From NCBI GenBank assembly GCA_963742725.1, contig CAVUMX010000001.1:1550001-1614000 (forward strand): 64,000 nt of DNA, given 5' to 3'. The notes under the pieces were generated by a model. It had not been told where the DNA came from. It saw only the letters and a list, made by a program, of their open reading frames with translations, and made no database searches. Source of the stretch: CAVVAL01 sp963742725 (GTDB lineage Bacteria > Actinomycetota > Actinomycetes > Mycobacteriales > Cryptosporangiaceae). The first letter of the stretch is position 1, and every line of letters begins with the position of its first letter. The translations under genes were made by a program, and so were the position numbers. This document shows positions 26,914-35,872 of the stretch, piece after piece.

Positions 26914-27082
26914 GCCCTACGGTATCCGACTCCTGAGGCGTCCCCGTGACATGCCTGCTCAGGGTTCCCCGTAAGGGTTGGCGGGGGTTTCCCCTACCCG
27001 GAAAGCGGGGCCTTGCCCGATGGTCCCTGGTGCCCGGGCCCGCGAACCTTCTTGCGACACAGTCATCGGGGAAGGAAAGGCA

Positions 27083-29206
27083 ATGTTCGCTGGAGTAGCG
27101 AGGTTCTGCTTCCGCCACAGATTCATCGTCTTAGCGGTCTGGGTGGCCATCTTCGCCGGCGGCATGGTCGCCAGCGGCCCGGTCTTCACGGCATTGTCCG
27201 CCGACCACGACATCAAGGTCGAGTCACTGGACGCCTTCGACGTGCTCGACGCGGAGAGCCGCGAGGACGGCAGCATCATCGCCGTCGTCGACGACGTCGA
27301 TCCGCAGGCGGCCACGACGAAGTCCACGATCACCGCGGCATCGGCAGCTCTACGGGGGGTTGCCGGCGTCGCGAGGGTCGAGGATCCGTACAGCGCGCAA
27401 GGGCTCATCGCCAAGGACGGGCGTGGCCTCCTGCTCATCGCCCACCTCACCAAGGGCGACGACGTCGAGGCCCGGACGGCCGCGATCGACAAGGTCACCG
27501 ACCGGATGCGGGACGTCGGCAAGGCCATACCCGGCTCCGACGTCGAGATCGGCGGCGGCCCCGTCCTCAACAAGGAGGTCAACGAGCAGGTCAACAAGGA
27601 CCTGATGCGCGCCGAGCTGATCGGGTTGCCGCTCACGCTGCTCGTCATGGTGCTCGTGTTCGGCGGGTTCGTCGCAGCCGGACTGCCCGTCATCGGCGCC
27701 CTCGTCTCGGTCGGCGCCGCGTTCCTCTCGCTCTGGGGCTTCTCCCAGTTCACCGCGCTCGACTCGAACACGATCACGGTCGTCACGCTGCTCGGCCTCG
27801 GACTGTCCATCGACTACGGGCTGCTCGTCCTCACCCGGTACCGCGAAGAACTCACCGACGCGCCCGACCGGGAATCGGCGATCATCGCGGCCGGCGCCAC
27901 CGCCGGACGTACCGTCGCCTTCTCCGCCCTCACCGTCGCCGCCGCGCTCGGCGGGCTCGTCATGGTCGGCGTGCCGTTCATGCAGGCCCTGGGCTCGGCC
28001 GGCGTCTCGATCGCGCTGATGACGATGCTCGTCGCGCTGACACTCGTCCCGGCGCTGATCCGGGTGTTCGGCCGCTGGATCAAGCCGCCGAAGCGGGCGC
28101 ACGCCTCCGACCACGGGTTCTTCTCCCGGCTCGCCCGGCGGGTGCAGCGGCGCCCGGTGCTCGTGATCGTCCTGACCCTCACCGGGCTGCTCGTCATCGC
28201 GGCACCGCTCGTCGGCGTCAAGATCGCCGACCCGGGACTGGACGAGATCCCCACGTCCATCGAGTCCCGCCGCGTCGTCGACACCCTCACGGACCGCTTC
28301 GGCCGGCAGTCCGAGCCGCCGATCACCGTCCTCGCCCGCACCAGCCCGGCCACGCTCGACACCTGGGCGGACCGGCACCGCAACGACGAGCACATCGCCA
28401 AGATCTACCCGGCCGAAGAGGTCGGGCCCGGACTGAGCATCGCGAACATCGACGTCGACGGCGACCCGCGGGGTGCGAACTCGCGAGAGCTCGTCACCGC
28501 GCTCCGGGACGACCGGCCCGCGGCCCAGTCCTGGGTCACCGGCGAGGCGGCGGTGTCGCGAGACTTCCTGCACATCCTCGTGCGGGACCTGCCCGGCGCG
28601 ATCGCCGTCATGATCGGCGCGATGTTCCTGCTGCTGTTCCTCATGACCGGGTCGCTGCTCGTCCCGATCAAGGCGCTGGTCATGAACCTGCTGTCGCTCG
28701 GCGCCACGTTCGGCGCGATGGTCGCCGTGTTCCAGTTCGGCTGGGGCGCCTCGCCGCTCGACTTCCTCACCAGCGACGGCATGGACCCGTACACGCTGCT
28801 CGCGATCTTCGCGTTCGCGTTCGGTCTGTCGATGGACTACGAGGTGTTCCTGCTCGCCCGTGTGAAGGAGCTGTACGACGCCGGGTACGACAACGACTCG
28901 GCCGTCCGCATCGGGCTCCAGCGCAGCGGACGGATCATCACGTCGGCCGCCGTCCTCATGATGATCGTGTTCGGCGGGTTCGCGGCGGCCAAGATCGGCG
29001 GCGTCGAGCAGATCGGGTTCGGGCTGGTGCTGGCCGTTCTCGTCGACGCGACGATCGTCCGGTGCCTGCTCGTGCCGGCGACGATGACCCTGCTCGGCAA
29101 CGCCAACTGGTGGGCGCCGAAGCCGCTGCGCTGGATCCACTCCCGCGTGGGCCTGCGCGAGGCCCCGGCCGCGGCTCCGCGCGAGCGCGAGCTGACCAGG
29201 GTCTAA
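27083..29206 (+). CDS. MMPL/RND-family membrane transporter
   Basis: A 707-residue exporter with two repeats of a first helix, a large extracytoplasmic loop (about residues 40-180 and 380-500) and a five-helix bundle. FCFRHRFIVLAVWVAIFAGG starts the first, and GLGLSIDYGLLVLTRYREEL and FAFGLSMDYEVFLLARVKEL are the paired MMPL signatures with the Asp-Tyr proton-relay pairs. The start ATG 27083 follows GAAGGAAAGG; a frame open to 26978 lacks a ribosome site. Members export lipids or siderophores to the envelope. No lipid synthesis gene is adjacent, so the substrate is unknown. It ends six bases before a family B palindrome. Confidence 0.92.
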   Translation: MFAGVARFCFRHRFIVLAVWVAIFAGGMVASGPVFTALSADHDIKVESLDAFDVLDAESREDGSIIAVVDDVDPQAATTKSTITAASAALRGVAGVARVEDPYSAQGLIAKDGRGLLLIAHLTKGDDVEARTAAIDKVTDRMRDVGKAIPGSDVEIGGGPVLNKEVNEQVNKDLMRAELIGLPLTLLVMVLVFGGFVAAGLPVIGALVSVGAAFLSLWGFSQFTALDSNTITVVTLLGLGLSIDYGLLVLTRYREELTDAPDRESAIIAAGATAGRTVAFSALTVAAALGGLVMVGVPFMQALGSAGVSIALMTMLVALTLVPALIRVFGRWIKPPKRAHASDHGFFSRLARRVQRRPVLVIVLTLTGLLVIAAPLVGVKIADPGLDEIPTSIESRRVVDTLTDRFGRQSEPPITVLARTSPATLDTWADRHRNDEHIAKIYPAEEVGPGLSIANIDVDGDPRGANSRELVTALRDDRPAAQSWVTGEAAVSRDFLHILVRDLPGAIAVMIGAMFLLLFLMTGSLLVPIKALVMNLLSLGATFGAMVAVFQFGWGASPLDFLTSDGMDPYTLLAIFAFAFGLSMDYEVFLLARVKELYDAGYDNDSAVRIGLQRSGRIITSAAVLMMIVFGGFAAAKIGGVEQIGFGLVLAVLVDATIVRCLLVPATMTLLGNANWWAPKPLRWIHSRVGLREAPAAAPRERELTRV

Positions 29207-29211
29207 CCGGT

Positions 29212-29255
29212 CTGGGCGATCTTTCGGTGCCTATGGCCACCGAAAGATCGCCCAG
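29212..29255. repeat. Dispersed palindromic repeat family B, copy 1
   Basis: Perfect 18-bp arms (CTGGGCGATCTTTCGGTG at 29212-29229, complement at 29238-29255) with an 8-base loop. It lies between convergent stops at 29206 and 29262, so it can serve as a bidirectional terminator. Two further copies, at 42299 and 43366, share GGGCGATsTTTCGGT and a loop containing CTATrG/CTATAG. Confidence 0.9.
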
Positions 29256-29261
29256 ATGCCG

Positions 29262-30794
29262 TTAGGGGCGCTTCATGCGGAACGTGTACGCGCCCGATCC
29301 GCTGTAGGAGTAGACCCGCCAGTAGTAGTAGCCGGCGGTGCCGTTGTACGAGATGTTCTCCGTCGACGTCACGCTCTGGCTGACCGCGACGCGGGTCCAC
29401 GCGAGGCCGCTCCACCGGTACAGCGCGAGGTCGAAGTCCGCGTTCGACGGGCCGGTCAGGCAGCCGTAGTGCGTACCGGCGACGGCCTGCCAGTACGTGC
29501 CGTTCGGGTGGAGGTCGGCGTCGCCCGTGCCGGTCAGCGTCGCAGAGTACTGCTCGGACTGGCAGGAAGCCGGCGGCGGAGGCGGAGGCGGAGGTGCAGC
29601 GCCGCCAAGCGTGTAGAGCAGCCGGTTGGGAGAACCCGTCCCGGCGCCCGTGACCACGTTCGGCGTCGCCGTGTTGACGAGCTGATCACGCACGCCCTGC
29701 GGCGTTGCCGAGCTCCCCTGGAGGTACAGCGCTGCCGCGCCGGCCACGTGCGGGGTCGCCATCGACGTGCCGCTGATCGTGTTGGTCGCCGTGTTGGACG
29801 TGTGCCAGGCCGACGTGATCGTCGAGCCCGGCGCGAAGAGGTCCAGGCACGTGCCGAAGTTCGAGTACGACGCGCGCGCGTCGGTCATCGTCGTCGCGCC
29901 GACCGTGATGGCCTCCGCCACGCGGGCGGGCGAGTTGTTGCACGCGTTCGCGTTGTCGTTGCCGGCCGCGATCGCGTAGGTGACGCCGTCGGCGATCGAG
30001 TTCCGCACCGCGTTGTCCAGCGCCGTGGACGCGCCGCCGCCGAGGCTCATGTTGGCGACCGCACGCTGACCGGCCTGGTGGTCCTGCGTCACCCAGTCGA
30101 TGCCGGCGATGACCTGCGAGTTCGTCCCCGAACCCGAACAGTTCAGGACCCGGACGGCGACGATCGTGACGCCCTTGGCGACGCCGTAGGCCGAGCCGCC
30201 GACAGTGCCGGCCACGTGGGTGCCGTGCCCGTTGCAGTCGTCGGCCGGGAGGGTGCCGTCGATGGCGTCGTAGCCGTTGACGGCCCGCCCGCCGAACTCG
30301 GCGTGGGTGATCCGGACACCGGTGTCGATCACGTAGGCCCGCACGTTGGCGCCGGTGGCGTTGTAGGTGTACGAGTTGCTGAGCGGCAGATTCCGCTGGT
30401 CGATGCGGTCCAGGCCCCAGGTCGCTGGCGACTGCGTGGCGGACGCGGTCACGGTCTGGTCGGCCTCGACGAACGCCACGTCCGGGTTCTTACGGAGCGC
30501 GGCGAGAGCGGCCGGCGAGAGTGTGGCCGCGAAACCTGTCAGCGCCTTGCCGTAGTCACGGTGGATGCGGGCGCCGAGCCCGCGCGCCTGGTTCCTGGCC
30601 GACGCTTTCGCGCCCTTGCGTAAGACGACGATGTACTGGCCCGGTAACGCGCGCGCCGCTCCCACCCCGAACAGCGGCGCCTCACCCGGACTGTGGACCG
30701 GCGGTGCGGGTTTGGGCCCGGCCGCCGCGGGCGACGCGAGTCCGAAAGCCGCTAACCCCGCCGTCAGAAGCACGGCTAATATCCGACTTCTCAT
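29262..30794 (-). CDS. Secreted S8-family subtilisin-like protease
   Basis: A 510-residue extracellular serine protease. There is a Sec signal peptide (MRSRILAVLLTAGLAAFGLA, cut near ASPAAAG), an I9-type propeptide (about residues 40-120, YIVVLRKGAKASARNQARGL) and the catalytic domain, with Asp in YVIDTGVRITHAEF, His in GHGTHVAGTVGG and Ser in SGTSMATPHVAGAAAL. A short polyproline linker (about nine Pro) leads to a C-terminal bacterial pre-peptidase (PPC) domain (TGTGDADLHPNGTYW). The start ATG 30794 follows GGGGGAAG. The gene stands alone, with its promoter in 30795-30991. Confidence 0.95.
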   Translation of the reverse strand: MRSRILAVLLTAGLAAFGLASPAAAGPKPAPPVHSPGEAPLFGVGAARALPGQYIVVLRKGAKASARNQARGLGARIHRDYGKALTGFAATLSPAALAALRKNPDVAFVEADQTVTASATQSPATWGLDRIDQRNLPLSNSYTYNATGANVRAYVIDTGVRITHAEFGGRAVNGYDAIDGTLPADDCNGHGTHVAGTVGGSAYGVAKGVTIVAVRVLNCSGSGTNSQVIAGIDWVTQDHQAGQRAVANMSLGGGASTALDNAVRNSIADGVTYAIAAGNDNANACNNSPARVAEAITVGATTMTDARASYSNFGTCLDLFAPGSTITSAWHTSNTATNTISGTSMATPHVAGAAALYLQGSSATPQGVRDQLVNTATPNVVTGAGTGSPNRLLYTLGGAAPPPPPPPPASCQSEQYSATLTGTGDADLHPNGTYWQAVAGTHYGCLTGPSNADFDLALYRWSGLAWTRVAVSQSVTSTENISYNGTAGYYYWRVYSYSGSGAYTFRMKRP

Positions 30795-30991
30795 ACTTCC
30801 CCCCAGCGGCGATGTGTGGGATTTCCGCTTCCCACGTCGGGCACCGCCGACCGATCGGTTATAGGCCTGATCTGCGACGATGTCCATACTTACCGCGTGT
30901 CGGATGCCCGTTCGGGCAATCCAGCCACAACGCCTTTGGGCGACAATTTCCCGGTAACAGCCGGCAGGATTTAGCCCAAACAGTGCGGGGC

Positions 30992-31690
30992 TCAGCTCGC
31001 CAGATCGATCTCGTCCCAGGCGGGCGGCGGCTCGTGGTACGGGCCGGTGAAGACGACCGCCCACTCCAGTGCCCAGCGGCGCTGACCGACCACGTACGGC
31101 TGGGTGGCGCCGGGGTGCGGCTGGCCGTTCATCAGCGCCTGCACGTGCCCCCAGTCGAGGCAGTAGTGCAGGTCGAGGAGGTGCGCCGCCTCGTCAGCCG
31201 TGCGCGGTTCCGGCATGCTGCGCGCCTGCCACGCCTCGAACGACTCGTCCGCGGCGAGGTCGGGGAGCCAGAGCGCGAGGCCGTCGCCGCAGTACTGGGA
31301 CGGATCCAGCTCCTCCGCGACGCCGAGCATCCACGCGAGCGCCCACAGCGCCTCGATGTGCAGCCCGTACAGATCGGCAGGCCCCTGGCCTTCGGCGACG
31401 AACGACCACTCGGGCTTCGTCACCGTCTCCATGAGTCCGTTGCGCTCGATCCAGCCGGCCGTCATCTCCCGCGGGGCGCCGAACGTGGCTGCGACGACCG
31501 TGTTGAGCACGGCCGCCCGCGCCTCGATCTCCTCGATCGGCCGCAGCCTCGCCCGGTCACCCGGCTCCCAGACGAGCGGATACCCGTCCGGGGGGACGGG
31601 GAAGCCGAGCTCCGCCACGTCGGCCAGGTTCGCCTCCCGGATCAGCAGCGGATCCGGGGCCTCGGGTCCGCGCGGATCTGGCCGGGTCAT
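30992..31690 (-). CDS. DUF4272-domain protein
   Basis: A 232-residue cytoplasmic protein with the DUF4272 pattern: LIREANLADVAELGFPVPPD at the start, then ALWALAWMLGVAEEL in the middle and LLDLHYCLDWGHVQALMNGQ at the end. Function unknown. Its ATG overlaps the deoA stop (ATGA, 31690-31687), so it is translated as the last gene of the nucleoside uptake operon. That ties it loosely to nucleoside use, but nothing in the sequence shows an activity. Confidence 0.82.
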   Translation of the reverse strand: MTRPDPRGPEAPDPLLIREANLADVAELGFPVPPDGYPLVWEPGDRARLRPIEEIEARAAVLNTVVAATFGAPREMTAGWIERNGLMETVTKPEWSFVAEGQGPADLYGLHIEALWALAWMLGVAEELDPSQYCGDGLALWLPDLAADESFEAWQARSMPEPRTADEAAHLLDLHYCLDWGHVQALMNGQPHPGATQPYVVGQRRWALEWAVVFTGPYHEPPPAWDEIDLAS

Positions 31691-32970
31691 CCCCCGATCC
31701 GGTCGAGGACGAGCGGTGCCTGGGCCGGCGCCGCGCTGGCGTAGGTGACCGCGCCGGTCAGGGCTTCGAGCGCGGCCGGGATCTTGCCGGCGTCATCGGC
31801 GTGCAGTTCGAGGACCGGCTCACCGGCCCGGACGGCGTCGCCGGGCTTGCGCGCCATGACGACGCCGGCGGTGGCCGACACCGGGTCCTCCTTGCGGGCC
31901 CGTCCGGCGCCGAGCCGCCAGGCCGCCACACCGACGGAGTACGCGTCCATAGTGGCGACGTACCCGTCCTGATCGGCGGTGACGACGTGCTTCTCCTGCG
32001 CGGTCGGCAGCGTCGCGTCCGGGTCGCCGCCCTGGGCCGCGATCATGCGGCGCCACACGTCCATCGCCGAGCCGTCGGTGAGAGCCTTCGCCGGATCGGC
32101 GTCGGGCAGGCCGGCGGCGGCCAGCATCTCCCGGGCGAGCGTGACGGTCAGGTCGACGACATCGGACGGGCCGCCGCCCGCCAGCACCTCGACGGACTCC
32201 ACGACCTCCAGCGCGTGGCCGGCGGTGCGGCCGAGAGGGATGTCCATGCCGGTCAGCAGCGCCACGGTCTTCACACCGTGCGCGGCGCCGAGATCCACCA
32301 TCGTCTCGGCCAGCTCGCGCGCCATCGCGGCGTCCTTCATGAACGCGCCCGATCCGACCTTCACGTCCAGGACCAGCGCGGACGCGCCCTCGGCGATCTT
32401 CTTGCTCATGATCGAACTGGCGATCAGCGGGATCGCCTCGACGGTGCCCGTCACGTCACGCAGCGCGTACAGCTTGCGGTCGGCCGGGGCCAGCTCGTCA
32501 CCGGCCGCGCACACCACCGCGCCGACGTCCCTGAGCTGCGCCACGTACTCGGAGTGGGTGAGGCGGGCGCGCCAGCCCGGAATCGACTCCAGCTTGTCGA
32601 GCGTGCCGCCGGTGTGACCGAGGCCACGCCCCGACAGCTGCGGAACGGCCGCGCCGCACGCCGCCACCAGCGGAGCCAGCGGCAACGTGATCTTGTCGCC
32701 CACGCCGCCCGTCGAGTGCTTGTCCACGGTCGGGCGCGGCACCGAACTCAGGTCCATCCGCTCGCCCGACGCGATCATCGCCGCCGTCCAGCGGGCGATC
32801 TCCCGCCGGTCCATGCCCCGGATCAGGATCGCCATGGCCAGCGCGGACATCTGCTCGTCCGCGACCACGCCCCGCGTGTACGCGTCGACCACCCAGTCGA
32901 TCTGCTCGTCGGACAGCGCGCCACCGTCACGCTTCGTCCGGATCACGTCGATCGCCGAGATACTCACCAT
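31687..32970 (-). CDS. deoA: Thymidine phosphorylase
   Basis: A 427-residue pyrimidine-nucleoside phosphorylase producing 2-deoxyribose-1-phosphate and thymine (or uracil). The glycosyltransferase-3 signature is seen in DKHSTGGVGDKITLPLAPLV, with LSGRGLGHTGGTLDKLE and LDVKVGSGAFM around the substrate site; the C-terminal barrel-sandwich domain (residues about 340-427) is complete. ATG 32970 is 50 bases after cdd. It supplies deoxyribose-1-phosphate to the mutase-DeoC route encoded 10 kb away, and uracil to Upp. Confidence 0.96.
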   Translation of the reverse strand: MVSISAIDVIRTKRDGGALSDEQIDWVVDAYTRGVVADEQMSALAMAILIRGMDRREIARWTAAMIASGERMDLSSVPRPTVDKHSTGGVGDKITLPLAPLVAACGAAVPQLSGRGLGHTGGTLDKLESIPGWRARLTHSEYVAQLRDVGAVVCAAGDELAPADRKLYALRDVTGTVEAIPLIASSIMSKKIAEGASALVLDVKVGSGAFMKDAAMARELAETMVDLGAAHGVKTVALLTGMDIPLGRTAGHALEVVESVEVLAGGGPSDVVDLTVTLAREMLAAAGLPDADPAKALTDGSAMDVWRRMIAAQGGDPDATLPTAQEKHVVTADQDGYVATMDAYSVGVAAWRLGAGRARKEDPVSATAGVVMARKPGDAVRAGEPVLELHADDAGKIPAALEALTGAVTYASAAPAQAPLVLDRIGG

Positions 32971-33019
32971 GCCTCCTCAGGCCTCCCGCGGATCGTACGT
33001 CGCGAAGCTGAGCGTGCGT

Positions 33020-33409
33020 TCAGCGCGCGTCGAGCTCGGCGGCGTCGAAGGCGTCGGGGAGCACCTCGCTCATCGGCACGATGCCGCGCGGCGTTTCGAG
33101 CAGACACTCCGGGCCGCCGTGCTCCCACAGGAGCTGCCGGCACCGCCCGCACGGCATCAGCGGCTTGCCGTCGCCACCGACACACACCACCGCGACGAGC
33201 CGGCCACCGCCGGTCGCGTGCAGCGACGACACCATGCCGCACTCCGCGCACAGGCCGATCCCGTACGCCGCGTTCTCGACGTTGCAGCCCACGACGATCC
33301 GCCCGTCGTCGACGAGCCCGGCCACGCCGACGGGGAACTTCGAGTACGGCGCGTAGGCGTGGCCCATCGCCTCGACAGCGGCGTCGCGAAGATCGTCCCA
33401 GCGCTTCAT
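33020..33409 (-). CDS. cdd: Cytidine deaminase
   Basis: A 129-residue homotetrameric-type zinc deaminase converting (deoxy)cytidine to (deoxy)uridine. Motifs are VGCNVENAAYGIGLCAECGM (zinc Cys and catalytic Glu) and LMPCGRCRQLLWE (PCxxC zinc ligands). ATG 33409. It sits between the permease gene nupQ-type (29 bases upstream) and deoA, so imported cytidine is deaminated and then phosphorolysed by neighbours. Confidence 0.96.
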   Translation of the reverse strand: MKRWDDLRDAAVEAMGHAYAPYSKFPVGVAGLVDDGRIVVGCNVENAAYGIGLCAECGMVSSLHATGGGRLVAVVCVGGDGKPLMPCGRCRQLLWEHGGPECLLETPRGIVPMSEVLPDAFDAAELDAR

Positions 33410-33437
33410 GTCGCATCCTTGGTCGCTCGCCGCTCGC

Positions 33438-34703
33438 TCATCCGACCTGACCCTTGCGGTAGGGGATGCCGTCGGCGGCGGGCATGCGGAGGCGTTTCCC
33501 GGCCAGCGCCAGCACCAGCAGCGTGACGACGTAGGGAACGAGCGGGGTCAGCGTGCCGGACACCTCGTTCGTCAGCGCGTAGATGCCGAAGAACACCGCG
33601 CTGGCGCCGGCCATGAGGCCGAGCTGAGACCAGAGACGCTTCAGACCAGCGCGCACGGCGAGGACGACCAGCATCAGACCGGCGAAGTACAGCAGCGCGT
33701 GGACGGCGATCGTGCCCTCACGCAGCCGCAACGAGTCGGTGTACCCGAACAGTGCCGCACCGGCCGCGAGCCCGCCCGGCCGCCAGTTGCCGAAGATCAT
33801 CGCGGCGAGGCCGATGAAGCCACGGCCGCCGGTCTGGCCCTCCAGGAACTTGGAGTCGTACACGACGACGAGGAACGCCCCGCCCATGCCCGCCAGCGCA
33901 CCGGAGATCGCGACGCCGACGTACTTCATCGTGTAGACCGGCACGCCCAGCGACTCGGCGGCCTGCGGGTTCTCGCCGACGGACCGCAGCCGCAGCCCGA
34001 AGTTGGTCCGCCACAGCAGCCACAACGAGGCCGGGACGAGCAGTACGGCGAGGATCGTCAGGACCGACACGTTGACGGTGACGCCCCGCACCAGCCCGGC
34101 GATGTCGCTGAGCAGGAACCAGTGTTTCCCCTCCAGATCGCCGAGCGGGCCGCTGATTCCCGGGAACGACACCCTGTTGATGAGGTCGACGGACGGGCCC
34201 TGGTTGACACCGCCGTCCTCGACGCCGAGGAAGAACTCCTGCGACATGTACCGGGTGGCGCCGATGGCGATGATGTTGATCGCGACACCGCTGATGATGT
34301 GGTCGACGCCGAACGTCACCGTGGCGAGCCCGTGCAGCAGCCCGAAGATCGCACCGCCGGTGATGCCCGCGGCGACGGCCGCCCAGGGGCCCCACTGGTA
34401 GCCGGCCCACCCGGCGAACCAGGTACCGAAGATCATCATGCCTTCGAGGCCGATGTTCACGACGCCGGCCCGCTCCGCGAACAGCCCGCCGAGCGCCGCG
34501 AGCCCGATCGGCACCGCGAGGCCCAACGCGTCACTGACCGTGCCGGACGACGTGAGCGCGTCGGCGCCGGTCACCTGGCGGGCGATCGACAGGACGACGA
34601 ACACCATGCCGGCCCACAACGCGGCCCTGCGCAGGCGCGCCGGCCAGCTCGGACCGGAGCCGGACGAGGGCGCCGGCCTCTCCACCGCAACGGTCGCCGT
34701 CAC
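33438..34703 (-). CDS. Nucleoside ABC transporter permease 2 (NupQ/BmpB type)
   Basis: A 421-residue membrane protein with about ten helices of the BPD_transp_2 (LivH/RbsC) type. It has GLAVPIGLAALGGLFAERAG followed by VNIGLEGMMIFGTWFAG, the segment that distinguishes nucleoside/BMP permeases from sugar ones, and GGRGFIGLAAMIFGNWRPGG facing the ATPase. The start GTG 34703 overlaps the preceding permease stop (GTGA). It pairs with the next gene upstream to form the channel for (deoxy)nucleosides delivered by the BMP lipoprotein. Confidence 0.93.
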   Translation of the reverse strand: MTATVAVERPAPSSGSGPSWPARLRRAALWAGMVFVVLSIARQVTGADALTSSGTVSDALGLAVPIGLAALGGLFAERAGVVNIGLEGMMIFGTWFAGWAGYQWGPWAAVAAGITGGAIFGLLHGLATVTFGVDHIISGVAINIIAIGATRYMSQEFFLGVEDGGVNQGPSVDLINRVSFPGISGPLGDLEGKHWFLLSDIAGLVRGVTVNVSVLTILAVLLVPASLWLLWRTNFGLRLRSVGENPQAAESLGVPVYTMKYVGVAISGALAGMGGAFLVVVYDSKFLEGQTGGRGFIGLAAMIFGNWRPGGLAAGAALFGYTDSLRLREGTIAVHALLYFAGLMLVVLAVRAGLKRLWSQLGLMAGASAVFFGIYALTNEVSGTLTPLVPYVVTLLVLALAGKRLRMPAADGIPYRKGQVG

Positions 34704-35872
34704 CGCTGGTCTCCCGTCTCGCTCACCGGCTGTTCGGACTCAGCCGCCAGCTTCTCCGCGGCTCTCGCGACCGCCTTGCCTTCCAGATGCAACTGGAACC
34801 GGCGGACCAGCTCGTAGGAGATGACCACGGACAGCAGGATCGCGCCCTGCATGACCAGCGCCATCTCGTTCGGGATCTTCAGCGCCGCGCTGGGCGAGAA
34901 CTGGAGCGCGCCCGTCGTGGTCTCCAGGAAGCCGAACAGGAACGCGCCGAGCGCGATCCCGAGTGGCGTGTTGCGGCCGAGCAGCGCCACCGCGATACCG
35001 GTGAAGCCGAGCTGCTGGGGGAACGTGTCCGAGACGAACTTGTACTTGTCGGACAGCAGCTCCGGCATGCCGACCAGCGCGGCGAGCGCGCCGGACAGCA
35101 GCATCGCCTTGATGACCATGCTCTTGGAGTTGACCCCGCTGGCGGTCGCCGCCCACGGGTTGAGGCCGCTGGCCCGCAGGTCGAAGCCGAAGCGGGTCTT
35201 GTTGATCAGCAGGTGCAGGACGATGCCGAGCGCGATCGCGACGAACAGGAACCCGGTCAGCGTCTCGTTCTTCGGCACCTGGAACCCGAGCGCGTTGAGC
35301 GCCCCGGACGCGGACGGCATGTGCCCGCTCGACGCGATCTCCGACGTCTCGGTGTTGTTGCCGGTCGTCGCCTTGTTGCGCAGGAACTCCGTCAGCAGCC
35401 AGGTGCCGACGCCGCCGAGGATGAAGTTCAGCATGATCGTGCTGACGACCTCGTTGACGTTGCGCGTGACCTTGAGGACGGCCGGGATCGCCGCCGCCGC
35501 GCTGCCGACGACCATCGCCACGAGGACGATGAACACCAGGTGCAGACCGGGCGGCAACGTCAGCTTGGCGCCGAGCCACGCCGCGATGAGCGCCGCGATC
35601 CGGTACTGGCCCTCGACGCCGATGTTGAACAGCGCCATCCGGAACCCGACCGCGATCGCGCAGCCGGCGAAGAAGTACGGGACGGCCTTGTTCAGGGCCC
35701 GTACCAGGTACTGGTCGAGGAACCCGACCTCGATCATCCGGCTGAACACGCCGAACGCGTCGAAGCCGGAGATCTGCAGGATCACCGCGACGATGCTGAA
35801 CGCCATCACCAGTGCCAGCACCGGGGCGAGCAGACCCATCGCCGCCTTGCGGATCAGCAGCGGGGAGATCAC
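34700..35872 (-). CDS. Nucleoside ABC transporter permease 1 (NupP type)
   Basis: A 390-residue multi-helix permease of the same family: PYFFAGCAIAVGFRMALFNI then GVEGQYRIAALIAAW, and GFTGIAVALLGRNTPLGIAL near the end. The start GTG 35872 overlaps the ATPase stop (GTGA), and its own stop overlaps the second permease. The strict coupling suggests equal amounts of the two permeases. Substrate class follows from the BMP lipoprotein and the salvage genes in the same operon. Confidence 0.93.
   Translation of the reverse strand: MISPLLIRKAAMGLLAPVLALVMAFSIVAVILQISGFDAFGVFSRMIEVGFLDQYLVRALNKAVPYFFAGCAIAVGFRMALFNIGVEGQYRIAALIAAWLGAKLTLPPGLHLVFIVLVAMVVGSAAAAIPAVLKVTRNVNEVVSTIMLNFILGGVGTWLLTEFLRNKATTGNNTETSEIASSGHMPSASGALNALGFQVPKNETLTGFLFVAIALGIVLHLLINKTRFGFDLRASGLNPWAATASGVNSKSMVIKAMLLSGALAALVGMPELLSDKYKFVSDTFPQQLGFTGIAVALLGRNTPLGIALGAFLFGFLETTTGALQFSPSAALKIPNEMALVMQGAILLSVVISYELVRRFQLHLEGKAVARAAEKLAAESEQPVSETGDQR

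Noticed and set aside
27350..29140. A 596-codon minus-strand frame opposite the MMPL gene
   Set aside because: Shadow frame with highly charged, repetitive composition. The MMPL frame has all family motifs and a ribosome site.
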